NCBI RefSeq assembly: GCF_014216315.1
Contig: NZ_CP045702.1
Location: 1,612,001 to 1,676,000, forward strand
Direction of reading: 5' to 3'
From: Streptomyces finlayi
Lineage (GTDB): Bacteria > Actinomycetota > Actinomycetes > Streptomycetales > Streptomycetaceae
DNA: 64,000 nt
The position numbers and the translations under genes are program-made. Below the pieces are notes generated by a model, which did not search any database, was not told the DNA's origin, and was given only the letters and a program-made list of their open reading frames with translations. This document shows, in pieces, positions 1 through 8,175 of the stretch (positions are counted from its first letter, which is position 1; each line of letters begins with the position of its first letter).

Positions 1-1064
1 CCCGTCGCGCCGGCCGGGGGCGGGCACTGACCCGACCCGAGCGCAACCACATCTGGAAGCTCATCGAGCAGTTCACCGCCCGCCTGGACAAGCTCGGCGT
101 GGAAACCTGGGGTCAAGCCTCCGAGCGCGCCGCCCGCTTCGAGATCGAACGCGCCGCGAAGATCAAGTCCCGTCGTGCGTACAAGGAAGAGATCGGCGGC
201 AAGGACCTTATCCATCGCGACAACAGCTCCGGCATGCGCTACCTGGGCCACCGCTTCCAACACATCGTGGTCGACGAGGCCCAGGACCTTCGCCCCGCGC
301 ACTGGAAGATGCTGCGCGCCATGGCCGACCCCGATCTCGCCAACGACATGTTCATCGCAGGCGACACCCACCAGCGCATCTACGACCACCAGGTCACCCT
401 CGGCGCCCTCGGCATCAACATCCGCGGTCGATCCTCCCGCCTGACCCTGAGCTATCGCACCACCAAGGAAATCCTCGTCCAGGCCATGCGCGTCGTCGAC
501 GACAAGAAAGCCACGTACGACGACCTCGACGACGGCACCGACAACCTCGCCGGCTACCGCTCCGTCCTCCACGGCCCCGCCCCCACGTTCGTCCCGTATG
601 GCACCTGGGACGACGAACTCGCCGGCCTCGCCACCACCCTGACCACCTGGCGCGACGAACTGTCCACCAACGAGAACGGTGCCCCCAGCGACCCCAGTGG
701 CCGCATCGCCGTCTGCGTCGCCGACCGCGACATGGTCAGCCAGGCCATGTACTACCTGGTCACCAAGGCCGGCATCACCTGCGCCGAGCTCACCAAGGAC
801 GGCCCCAAGGGCGACGGAGAAGTACACGTCGGCACCATGCACCGCTTCAAGGGACTCGAGTACCAGCGCCTCGCCATCGTCGGTGCCAGTGACGGCATCA
901 TTCCCCAGACCAGCCGAATCGAGCGCTACCGCACCGAAGACCCGCCGCGCTACGAGCGCGAGCAGCGCAAGGCCCGCTCGCTGCTCTTCGTCGCCACCAC
1001 CCGCGCCCGTGACGCCCTAAGCATCAGCTGGCACGGCAAGCCCAGCCCATACCTGCCGGTCTAG
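1..1064 (+). CDS. SF1 (UvrD/Rep-like) DNA helicase, C-terminal part, cut by window edge
   Basis: The frame is open from base 3 with no stop, so the gene begins upstream of the window; the GTG at 99 is only an internal codon. The visible 353 residues hold superfamily 1 helicase motifs in order: VVDEAQDL (motif II, Walker B), AGDTHQRIY (motif III), LSYRTTKEIL (motif IV), VGTMHRFKGLEY (motif V) and VATTRARDAL (motif VI). Such proteins use ATP to translocate on and unwind DNA. The Walker A half lies outside the window, so activity cannot be judged. It converges on the PD-(D/E)XK-like gene at 1124-2179, with a stem-loop between the stops. Confidence 0.9.
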   Translation, partial: RRAGRGRALTRPERNHIWKLIEQFTARLDKLGVETWGQASERAARFEIERAAKIKSRRAYKEEIGGKDLIHRDNSSGMRYLGHRFQHIVVDEAQDLRPAHWKMLRAMADPDLANDMFIAGDTHQRIYDHQVTLGALGINIRGRSSRLTLSYRTTKEILVQAMRVVDDKKATYDDLDDGTDNLAGYRSVLHGPAPTFVPYGTWDDELAGLATTLTTWRDELSTNENGAPSDPSGRIAVCVADRDMVSQAMYYLVTKAGITCAELTKDGPKGDGEVHVGTMHRFKGLEYQRLAIVGASDGIIPQTSRIERYRTEDPPRYEREQRKARSLLFVATTRARDALSISWHGKPSPYLPV

Positions 1065-1071
1065 CGTTGCC

Positions 1072-1109
1072 TCCGGGCCCCGGCCAACGCGCCACCGCCA
1101 GGGCCCGGA
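1072..1109. terminator. Stem-loop between convergent genes
   Basis: A perfect 9-bp inverted repeat (TCCGGGCCC and its complement) with a 20-nt loop lies between the helicase stop and the stop of the minus-strand gene. Position suggests a bidirectional terminator. There is no U-tract, as is usual in Streptomyces. Confidence 0.5.
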
Positions 1110-1123
1110 ACTTCACACCGGAG

Positions 1124-2179
1124 TCAGAAGCGGGACAAGGAGCTCGCCTCGTAGCGCAGTTGGTAGGTACGCAGGCCCTCGCCGTTCATCCGGTAGATGG
1201 TGATCGCGGACAAGAACTGCTCCTTGATCTCCATGGTGCGACGGCGCTCCTTCCCGTCGATGTCGCTGATCCACTGCTCGATGTGCTTCGGGAGCTTGAA
1301 CGCCAACTCGTAGGCGCCGGGCTCCTCTACCGGAGCCAGCGTCCACTCCGCTACCGTCCCGCTGCCGCGCCTCTTGATGCGCACCGCATGATCCGGTCTG
1401 GCCTCCGCATACCGAAGGAACCGACGGTGATCATCCGCAGCCAGCGGAAGGATGAACGGCGCGGAGGGGAAGCCGAGCAATAGCTCCGTCTCACTGCGCT
1501 GGCGAAGAGCAGCGACCAGTTGCTCGAGCGCGGCACGGGCGGCATTCTTGAACTTCCCCTCAGCAATGTCAGCCGAGGACAAGAAGTGCACCGGGGACGT
1601 CTCCAGGGCTTCCCTCAGCTGTCGCCGCATCCAGGTGACCGGGAACCCGGGGGGCTTGGGCAGGTACTTCTCCTGCGCCTGGAACAGGCTCCAGGCGGTG
1701 CTGCCGATGGCGCCGAGCAGCCAGGTGAATGAGGCTCCGGAGAGGTCCACCAACGAGATCTGGTGGGCCAAGGCGTATCTCTGCGCGTCCGCCGTGAAGC
1801 CACCCGCCGAGAACAACGCGTACGAGTACTGGTAGCGCTGCCGGGGGCGTGTGCCCGCATGCGTCATGAAGTTCTCGTTGACGTCGTGGACCACACCATG
1901 GGCGTTGCGGACAATCTCCAACCCACAGGGCTTCTGGTAGAACTTGGCCTCCAGAAACATCCGCACCGGCATGGAGAACGCGGGTGTGAAGGCGAACTCG
2001 CCGAGCACGTCTACCTGGTGCAGGGCACCACGGCCGCGTACACGAAGCGCCCCCTCTTGATCAACCAGTTCCTCGGGGTCCTGGTCCTCGTGAACCAACA
2101 GTCGATACCCACTGAACCGCAGCAGCCAAGCTAGCGATTCCTCCAGCAAGTACCCCCGCAAGACGGCGTCCGTGGCCAC
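1124..2179 (-). CDS. Hypothetical protein with PD-(D/E)XK nuclease-like motif
   Basis: About 351 residues of no recognised named family. Near residue 60 the sequence reads HQVDVLGEF and about 18 residues later FLEAKFY. The D...(15-20)...ExK spacing with hydrophobic strands is typical of the PD-(D/E)XK (Mrr/restriction-like) fold, which cuts or binds nucleic acid. That is inference from a short motif only. Start: the frame opens at GTG 2194, but GTG 2179 has a purine-rich GGAGGGGGAG directly upstream and is preferred. It faces the helicase at 1-1064; a nuclease/helicase pair would fit a defence role, but they are convergent, not co-transcribed. Confidence 0.6.
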   Translation of the reverse strand: MATDAVLRGYLLEESLAWLLRFSGYRLLVHEDQDPEELVDQEGALRVRGRGALHQVDVLGEFAFTPAFSMPVRMFLEAKFYQKPCGLEIVRNAHGVVHDVNENFMTHAGTRPRQRYQYSYALFSAGGFTADAQRYALAHQISLVDLSGASFTWLLGAIGSTAWSLFQAQEKYLPKPPGFPVTWMRRQLREALETSPVHFLSSADIAEGKFKNAARAALEQLVAALRQRSETELLLGFPSAPFILPLAADDHRRFLRYAEARPDHAVRIKRRGSGTVAEWTLAPVEEPGAYELAFKLPKHIEQWISDIDGKERRRTMEIKEQFLSAITIYRMNGEGLRTYQLRYEASSLSRF

Positions 2180-2384
2180 CGCTCCCCCTCCCACCGATGC
2201 GACACCATGACCCTGCCTGTGATCATCTCATCCGGAGACCGAAGCGGGCAGGGAAGCAGCCCTCCACACCCTGTGGGCAGTTCTGGCGGCGACCCGTGCG
2301 CACATCGGGCATGGCGCACACCGCTCACCCGAGCGATTGAACAAACCACATGCGTGACGCGCCCTGGATACCGATAGTGGCTGC

Positions 2385-3089
2385 ATGGATCCGGTTGTCG
2401 TCGCCCGCGCCGTTGTAGAGAAACGTTATCCTGTCGCTCGCGCGGCTTTTCTGGGGGGCAGCGTGCTGACGGAGCGCCGCACGGCCTTGTCCGACTTGGA
2501 CATCGTGGTGCTGTTGCATGGTCCGCCGGCTCCGTACAGAGAGAGCCTTCAGTACGGCGACTGGCCCGTGGAGCTCTTCGTGCACACCGAAGAATCCTGG
2601 CACGCATTCGTGGACCGGGAAATTCGCAAGCGCCGGTCCCCGCTCCTGTGGATGTGTGCGGATGGCGAACTGCTCTTCGACGTGGATGGGCTCGGCGTGA
2701 GTCTGGCTGCCGAAGCCAGGAAGCTGGCCCTCGCGGGTCCGCCAGCGGCAACAGTGGAGGAGATCGAGGACTTCCGATATTCGATCACGGATCTCCTGGA
2801 CGATCTTGCTGGGTGCACCGATGAAGGTGAGCGGCTGTTCATCGCCTCAGAGCTGGCGAGACGGGCAGGCGAACTGGCGCTGGCGCTCGGTGGGGCGTGG
2901 GGTGGCGGCGGGAAGTGGCTGGCACGTCGCCTAGCCGACGCAGCGCCCGGCCTCAATGTGCGCCTGCACCATGCTGTTCGTGGGGCGTTGAACGGGCAGA
3001 CCGAAGCCCTTGTTGGCGTCGTTGACGACGTCCTGGCGCGGGCTGGCGGGCGACTGTGGGTCGGGTATCGGCGCAGTGGGACACCGTGA
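2385..3089 (+). CDS. Nucleotidyltransferase-fold protein (minimal NTase family)
   Basis: 234 residues starting at ATG 2385. Around residues 23-42 it shows the pol-beta-type NTase signature: FLGGSVLTERR followed by SDLDIVVLL, i.e. G-S then D-x-D, which binds Mg-NTP. The family transfers nucleotides to small molecules (including aminoglycosides), proteins or RNA, or acts as the toxin half of toxin-antitoxin pairs; the substrate here cannot be told. The C-terminal half is helical without a recognised domain. A decayed Nudix gene follows within 70 bases. Confidence 0.8.
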   Translation: MDPVVVARAVVEKRYPVARAAFLGGSVLTERRTALSDLDIVVLLHGPPAPYRESLQYGDWPVELFVHTEESWHAFVDREIRKRRSPLLWMCADGELLFDVDGLGVSLAAEARKLALAGPPAATVEEIEDFRYSITDLLDDLAGCTDEGERLFIASELARRAGELALALGGAWGGGGKWLARRLADAAPGLNVRLHHAVRGALNGQTEALVGVVDDVLARAGGRLWVGYRRSGTP

Positions 3090-3156
3090 CCGATGGGACG
3101 GGCTGCGATGACGCCGATCGACACCGTTGGCGGCTCATCGGCTCTACCGTGGAGCG

Positions 3157-3529
3157 ATGGCTGAAGGTCTGGAGGGTCGTGCTCCGTTCCAGGTGTTGGT
3201 GCTGCCGTACCGGCGGACTGAGGGAGGACTGTTCCACGCCGTGGTCCGTCGCTTGGACTGCGCCTACTGGCTGGTGGTGGTGAGGCGGGAGAAGCGCCGC
3301 CCCAGGCCGCCAGGCGACAGGCAACCGAAGAGGCTGGCCTGGCTGGCGACTTCGAGTTGCTCGAACTGGATGCTCAGTCGGCGATTCCGCTGGTGAGTGT
3401 CACTGGCGAGTTCACGTGGGGCCGGAGGTCTTGGTGATTCCTGAGCATGCATTCGGTGTCCGAGCCGACGCATCGGCGTTGGTGCTGTCCAGCGAGCACA
3501 CCGAGTACAGCTAGTTCAATCTCAACTAG
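3157..3529 (+). pseudogene. Nudix hydrolase pseudogene (two frameshifts, one stop)
   Basis: Three adjacent frames read as one Nudix protein. From ATG 3157 frame 1 gives APFQVLVLPYRR...CAYW up to 3270. From 3273 the next frame gives GGGEAGEAPP, then AARRQATEEAGL and FELLELDAQSAIPLV up to about 3419. After a 1-base loss the third frame gives GPEVLVIPEHAFGV...EHTEYS, a TAG at 3512 where related proteins have Trp, then FNLN and the final stop at 3527. The Nudix box is present, but its RE pair reads RQ, removing a metal ligand. The lesions are a short deletion near 3271, a -1 frameshift near 3419 and a nonsense codon. No function is expected. Confidence 0.8.
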
Positions 3530-3624
3530 GCAATTTCAGCCGCGCCTTGGGATTCCAACCGCACAGCGTAGTGGGAACTTGACCACCGTCTCCACCACAG
3601 CTCGGTGCCCGGAAAAGTCTTGAT

Positions 3625-3665
3625 GGCCATGGGGACGGCGGAGCGGTTCCGCCGTCCCCATGGCC
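3625..3665. terminator. Strong perfect stem-loop
   Basis: An 18-bp perfect inverted repeat beginning GGCCATGGGGACGG, with a 5-nt loop, lies between the Nudix pseudogene and the stop of the minus-strand kinase at 3768. It probably terminates transcription from both sides. Confidence 0.65.
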
Positions 3666-3767
3666 CTGGCGGATGTGGTTCCACCACCCCGACGGCCGAT
3701 GCCGTGATCTTCAGGTGTGCCCGCTATTTATGGCCTGCAGATTCACTCTGGGCCGGGGCGGTCTTGG

Positions 3768-4754
3768 TCAGCGTGTCCAGCCGCGTCGGTCGGCGAGCCA
3801 GCGCAGCGTGACTTCTCCGCACCAAGTCTGGTGCTGGCGGATGTACGGGGACCAGTCTGCTGGGGGCTGGGCTCCGGAAACGAGAAAGAACCCGGCGAGG
3901 GCAGCCAGGGCCGCGTCGAGCTGTTCTCCGTCGACTTCACGGCCGGTGGGGTGGTCCTCGAAGAGGGTGGTGGCGTCGTGTCCGTCGGCGTGTGCTGTGG
4001 CCAAGAGCAGCACAAGATCGAACCAGCTCGCAGCGAGACAAGGCCAGCTCCAGTCGCAGATCCAGGCAGCGCCTCCCGTGTCGATCAGGACGTTGTCCTG
4101 ACGTAGGTCATGGTGGAGGACCGCATCGCCCGCTACGGCTTGTCGCCAGTGGGATTCCAGTTCGGCCAGGGCGCCGAGCCTGTCGGTGGGTACCCATTCC
4201 GGCAGGATGCTCGGGCTGGTGGCACCGCCGGTGAGGTCACGCCAGTCCGCAAAGTCGCTGCCGTCACCGATCGGCTTGAGCCCGACCTTCTGAAGTGCCG
4301 CCGAGGGCGTGGAGAGCGCCTCGGCCTTGACTGTGCAGGCGTCGAGGGTCGAGGCAAGCTCGTCAGGCTTCCAGGGCGCGGCAGGCATGCGTCCTCCCTC
4401 GACCGCATCGAAGCTAAGGACGATCCATCCGTCTTCCGTCTCCTCGGTCCACCGCAAGCGGGGCGCCGGAACCTCGATCGGCAGGGCTTGGTTAATCAAT
4501 GCCTCGCGCTGGTAGCAGTCGGCGATCACCGCGTTCTCGTTGGCGTTGACTGCTTTGACGAACTCGGGCCCGCCAGCTCCACGGAGCACGGCGGCGAAGC
4601 CGCTAGTGAACCCGCTTCCGGCGCTCGGCCCTGCATCCACTACGCCACCCACGCGCAGGGAGATGAGTCGATGAATGCCCTGGGGGAGGTCGTCCCAGCG
4701 TGGGCGTACGGCCGTGGAGCTGTACTGGAGGCGCGGAGTGCTGATGTTCGGCAT
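3768..4754 (-). CDS. APH-fold phosphotransferase (aminoglycoside kinase-like)
   Basis: 328 residues. The catalytic loop reads VLHHDLRQDNVLID (pattern HxDxxxxN) followed by WICDWSWP, where the DW supplies the metal-binding Asp of the APH/choline-kinase fold. The N-terminal lobe has the glycine-containing segment and a Lys in EFVKAVN. These enzymes phosphorylate small hydroxylated substrates with ATP or GTP. Substrate is unknown: drug resistance, or a tailoring step for the neighbouring peptide/oxygenase operon, from which it is divergently transcribed across 231 bp. A second APH-fold kinase sits at the far end of that operon. Confidence 0.8.
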   Translation of the reverse strand: MPNISTPRLQYSSTAVRPRWDDLPQGIHRLISLRVGGVVDAGPSAGSGFTSGFAAVLRGAGGPEFVKAVNANENAVIADCYQREALINQALPIEVPAPRLRWTEETEDGWIVLSFDAVEGGRMPAAPWKPDELASTLDACTVKAEALSTPSAALQKVGLKPIGDGSDFADWRDLTGGATSPSILPEWVPTDRLGALAELESHWRQAVAGDAVLHHDLRQDNVLIDTGGAAWICDWSWPCLAASWFDLVLLLATAHADGHDATTLFEDHPTGREVDGEQLDAALAALAGFFLVSGAQPPADWSPYIRQHQTWCGEVTLRWLADRRGWTR

Positions 4755-4985
4755 CCCATCACAGTGGAGGAAGGCATTGCCCCTGCGCGACGGATTTCTC
4801 GTACGGGACTGGGCTGATCCATCCGGTGATGGCCACTACCTGGCGCGCGATGAGGCCAACCGCTTTAGACGACGGCACACACTCGTACGCATGTCCGAAT
4901 CTCGCTCTACTGTCATGTCGGAGACGCGGATTTAATCAGACCTTTCGCCCGGAGCTGGCCGGGGGAAACCGAGAGGAGAGCACAG
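4755..4985. promoter_or_regulatory. Divergent promoter region, kinase / peptide operon
   Basis: 231 non-coding bases between the kinase start at 4754 (minus) and the small peptide gene at 4986 (plus). It must hold promoters for both units. I see no convincing operator palindrome. The plus unit has a ribosome-binding site GAGGAG about 8 bases before its ATG. Confidence 0.45.
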
Positions 4986-5159
4986 ATGGCAGACAGGACA
5001 TCCTCGCCAGCGGGGACCAGCCCCGCGCTTCTGATCGCCGTGGAGGAGCTGGCAACTGCTCACGACCGCAGCGAGTCCGAGCGGTCCGACGTCACCAGCT
5101 CGCAGAACAGTGCGGGCGATGACGGCGACAACCGTGACCTGAACCTCCCGAAGGAGTAG
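4986..5159 (+). CDS. 57-residue small peptide, candidate precursor peptide
   Basis: Short ORF with a good ribosome-binding site (GAGGAG) and ATG at 4986. The product is acidic and Ser/Asp-rich. The N-terminal part carries a hydrophobic helix-like stretch (ALLIAVEELATAH) resembling a leader peptide; the C-terminal half is polar (SERSDVTSSQNSAGDDGDNR) and ends in DLNLPKE. It has no Cys. It ends 9 bases before the start of a JmjC/cupin oxygenase, and its last codons AAGGAG double as that gene's ribosome-binding site. Size, position and composition suggest a ribosomal peptide substrate for the following oxygenase and reductase. This is inference; no known precursor family is recognised. Confidence 0.6.
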   Translation: MADRTSSPAGTSPALLIAVEELATAHDRSESERSDVTSSQNSAGDDGDNRDLNLPKE

Positions 5160-5168
5160 GGGGATCCC

Positions 5169-6380
5169 ATGGAGCACCGGCTCGTCACCCACATCGAGAA
5201 GGCTCTCGGCTGGGACGGGCCGGGTTCCGTGGGGACCGCGTTCGCACGCGGCCGTCTCACGGACCCGGAGCTACCCGCACGGCTGTTGACCCCGCACAAG
5301 CTGCTGGACCTGATCAAGCGCCGCCACTTGGGTAATCCGCAGCTGCGCTGCTACGCCCAGGGCGACGAAATGCACCCGTCCACATTCCTGTCCACCAATG
5401 TCAACCGGCGCAGGCAAGCCGTGAGTCAGGCCGACATGGCGGCGCTCGGACGGATCCTCAGCGAAGGGGGCACCGTCGTCCTGGACCATGTGGACTTCTT
5501 CGACCCGACACTGGAGGTCGCCTGCCGAGCCCTGGGCTGGTGGTCGGGCGAACTGACCTCCGCGAACGCATACCTCGCGGTCGGCGAAGCCGACGGATTC
5601 CATCTCCACTGGGATGATCACGAGGTCATCGCTGTACAGATTTCGGGCGAGAAGTCATGGGAGGTACGCGGCCCATCTCGGGCGGCACCGATGTACCGCG
5701 ACGCGGAACGCAATCGCACCCCCTCCGAGGAAGTGCTGTGGAAGGGCACCATGCAGGCCGGGGACGTCATGCACATCCCCCGCGGCTTCTGGCACACCGC
5801 CTCCCGCCTCGGTTCCGGAAGCAGTGGCCACTCACTGCATGTGACGTTCGGGTTCACCAGACGAACCGGCGTCACGTGGGCCAACTTCCTCTCTGACGCA
5901 GCCCGCGCGGATCAGATATTCCGCCAAAATCTGGAGAGTGTGGAAGGAGTCGCGCACAAAGTGCTGGCGGACAAGCTCAGCGCCTTGGCCGCCGACTACA
6001 GTCCCGAGCGGTACCTGGCCGAACTGAGGTCCAGTACCCCGCCCGCACGCCACATGCCGCACGTAGCCGCCTTCGGCCGGCCGGAGGGAGTTGTGGCCGT
6101 CACTGAGTTCGCGCCATCCATCGTCCGCTCCGGGGAAACGGTACAAGTCTCCGGCGGTAGCAAGCGGCTGACCCTCCACGCGCGCGCAGAACCCGGCCTC
6201 CGGACGCTCCTGTCAGGCCATCCGGTCTACCTCGACGGCGCATCCGAGGACATCATCACTCTGGCCGACCTGCTGATCACGGAGGGGCTATGCGAACCGC
6301 TGACCGAGATATCGTCCTCGGGCTACACCGGTCTGGTCACTCCCGTGACCTACTCGAAGCAGCCGCCGACCTCGGCGTGA
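5169..6380 (+). CDS. JmjC/cupin-like 2-oxoglutarate oxygenase
   Basis: 403 residues. The double-stranded beta-helix iron site is visible: HLHWDDHEVIAVQISGEKSW carries H-x-D near residues 145-147, and GDVMHIPRGFWHTA about 55 residues later carries the distal His. This arrangement matches ribosomal-oxygenase/YcfD-type JmjC proteins, which hydroxylate amino-acid side chains using Fe(II), O2 and 2-oxoglutarate. A C-terminal region of about 150 residues resembles the dimerisation/winged-helix part of that family. It directly follows the 57-residue peptide gene and overlaps the next gene by 91 bases, so peptide, oxygenase and reductase are probably co-translated. Its substrate is plausibly the peptide. 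Confidence 0.8.
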   Translation: MEHRLVTHIEKALGWDGPGSVGTAFARGRLTDPELPARLLTPHKLLDLIKRRHLGNPQLRCYAQGDEMHPSTFLSTNVNRRRQAVSQADMAALGRILSEGGTVVLDHVDFFDPTLEVACRALGWWSGELTSANAYLAVGEADGFHLHWDDHEVIAVQISGEKSWEVRGPSRAAPMYRDAERNRTPSEEVLWKGTMQAGDVMHIPRGFWHTASRLGSGSSGHSLHVTFGFTRRTGVTWANFLSDAARADQIFRQNLESVEGVAHKVLADKLSALAADYSPERYLAELRSSTPPARHMPHVAAFGRPEGVVAVTEFAPSIVRSGETVQVSGGSKRLTLHARAEPGLRTLLSGHPVYLDGASEDIITLADLLITEGLCEPLTEISSSGYTGLVTPVTYSKQPPTSA

Positions 6381-7096
6381 AACACCTCGACACCGCGTCT
6401 AACTACCTTCGTCATCGCTCCCACGAGGTCCTGAAGGCAACGGCCGGCGACCTGCTGCCGAAGTTCTCGGTCTCCACCAAGATCGGATTTTTCCCCGAGG
6501 GGCACAGCCTCGATCCCACCCGGCTACGCAGCGCCGTCGAGCAGGCAATCAAGGGTCTCGGGCGGGAGCCGGACGTGGTGTTCCTCCACAACCCGGAGCA
6601 CTCGGTGCCGGACGCCGAGACGCTGGCGCAGGCATGCTCGGCCCTGGCCGACACCGTGCGAGCAGGGCTCTGCCGTTCCTGGGGCATCTCAACCTGGGAC
6701 CCGCGCCCGCTCGTGGACCTCGATGTGCCGTGCCCTGATGTCCTCATGGTCCGGGCAGGGCTACTGGTTGGGATCGACATCCTCGAAGCGGCCGAATCTC
6801 TGGTGACGAGGTGGCGTCCGTCGCAGGTATGGGGCATGAGCCCCTTCAGCGGAAATGCGACCCAGGAGGTGTGGGAGCGCTTCGATCCGGGCGTCTTCCT
6901 GCGGGATTCCGCCTCGGTCACGAAAGTCCAGGCCGCGTTCCGCTCTGCCTACAACCTGCCCCGGGTCGACGCGGTCGCCGTCGGCACGGACAACGTCGAT
7001 CATCTGCGGGAGCTGACCGAAGCTCTGACGTTCGAGGTGGATGACCAGATCGTCCAGGAGTACCGGCAGCTCCTCAAGGACCGTCAGGCGACCTGA
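6290..7096 (+). CDS. Aldo/keto reductase family protein
   Basis: 268 residues, a short AKR. The catalytic residues are present: Asp and Tyr in LDTASNYLRHRSHE, Lys in VSTKIGFF and His in VVFLHNPEHS. It should bind NADPH and reduce a carbonyl or oxidise an alcohol. The start lies 91 bases inside the oxygenase gene in another frame; the first beta strand (DIVLGLHRSG) begins close to this ATG, which supports the choice. The end overlaps the convergent kinase gene by 13 bases. Context suggests it acts on the product of the JmjC oxygenase. Confidence 0.8.
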   Translation: MRTADRDIVLGLHRSGHSRDLLEAAADLGVKHLDTASNYLRHRSHEVLKATAGDLLPKFSVSTKIGFFPEGHSLDPTRLRSAVEQAIKGLGREPDVVFLHNPEHSVPDAETLAQACSALADTVRAGLCRSWGISTWDPRPLVDLDVPCPDVLMVRAGLLVGIDILEAAESLVTRWRPSQVWGMSPFSGNATQEVWERFDPGVFLRDSASVTKVQAAFRSAYNLPRVDAVAVGTDNVDHLRELTEALTFEVDDQIVQEYRQLLKDRQAT

Positions 7097-7923
7097 AGTT
7101 CCTGCAGCAGTTGCTCTGCCATCTTCCGCGCGGGGACCAGGCGAGGGTCCTCGGGATCTGCGTACGGGCCGAGGATCTTCGCGGCGACGAAGAGCATCAT
7201 CAGCTTGCCGTCCCGGCTCGCCAGATCGTGGCGCCGCTCCCTGCGGACACGATCGGCCAGAGCCGAGACGGCGAGGGAGGCTCCCCACAGATGTGCCGCG
7301 TCCAGGCCGCGCGGAGCCATGCCCCAGTCCTCCCAGTCAAACAAGCACAACACCGGGGCCGTCATATTTGCCCAGTTGAGATCCCCGTGAGCCGGCCGCC
7401 AATCGGCCACTGCCGTATCGACGTCGGCGAAGACGTTGCGGATCGTACCCGTGACCAGTTCCTGCGTAACGGTCTCGGTATCCGGTGTCGCGATCCGATT
7501 CGTGTGCTGCGCAGCGAGGGCATCCAACGAAACATTCAGCGAAGCCCACCACTCTACGGACAGTTGAGGGCCCTTCGCGACGACGGCGCTACCCACCGGT
7601 GCATCCGGCAGGAGCCCGGTCTCATCCGCCCGCCACACCACCGGATCCACCTCGTCCCGCCACGCGACACCGGCGAACCATGCTGGCTTGGCGATCCCGC
7701 GCAGGCCGTCCGCGGACGCGGTGCCATCCCCGCCCTGAACCCTGATCCGGTCGAGCCCACGCCGCTCGATGCGCACCCACGTACCACGGTCCGTACGAGC
7801 CCCCACAGACCGCCGCTTACGCACCATAGTCTCGCCATCGAGTCGCACCCCCAGCATTCGCTCGGCGCGATCCAGTACGACCTCTACAGGCTCCTTGCGC
7901 AAATCCACTGAACGCAGCGTCAT
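7084..7923 (-). CDS. APH-fold phosphotransferase
   Basis: 279 residues. The kinase core is clear in the C-terminal half: AHGDLNWANMT (catalytic Asp and Asn) followed by LCLFDWEDWG (metal-binding Asp). The N-terminal lobe is less conserved. It is convergent to, and overlaps, the aldo/keto reductase, so it is not in the same transcript. With the kinase at 3768-4754 it brackets the peptide/oxygenase/reductase operon. The substrate is unknown. Confidence 0.75.
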   Translation of the reverse strand: MTLRSVDLRKEPVEVVLDRAERMLGVRLDGETMVRKRRSVGARTDRGTWVRIERRGLDRIRVQGGDGTASADGLRGIAKPAWFAGVAWRDEVDPVVWRADETGLLPDAPVGSAVVAKGPQLSVEWWASLNVSLDALAAQHTNRIATPDTETVTQELVTGTIRNVFADVDTAVADWRPAHGDLNWANMTAPVLCLFDWEDWGMAPRGLDAAHLWGASLAVSALADRVRRERRHDLASRDGKLMMLFVAAKILGPYADPEDPRLVPARKMAEQLLQELQVA

Positions 7924-8175
7924 ACGCCAGAACGTACCAAGCCCCAGCTGCAGCAGTGCGCTCTTCGGATGCCGTAGGACCGCGTCAACAAGGTATGCGT
8001 TGGCCGCCTCGGCCCTGCCGGTGGATTATCGCAGTCGCACCGCGCGGGCTGCGTTCGGGCGATGTCCACTAAGTACTCAACTGGCTAGAGGTGTCCCCCT
8101 ATCCGAGCAGGGTCACGACCCTAGCGGTTACGCGCTCTGGTGCATTGTCCGTGGCCGTTCTTACCCTTATGAGTT

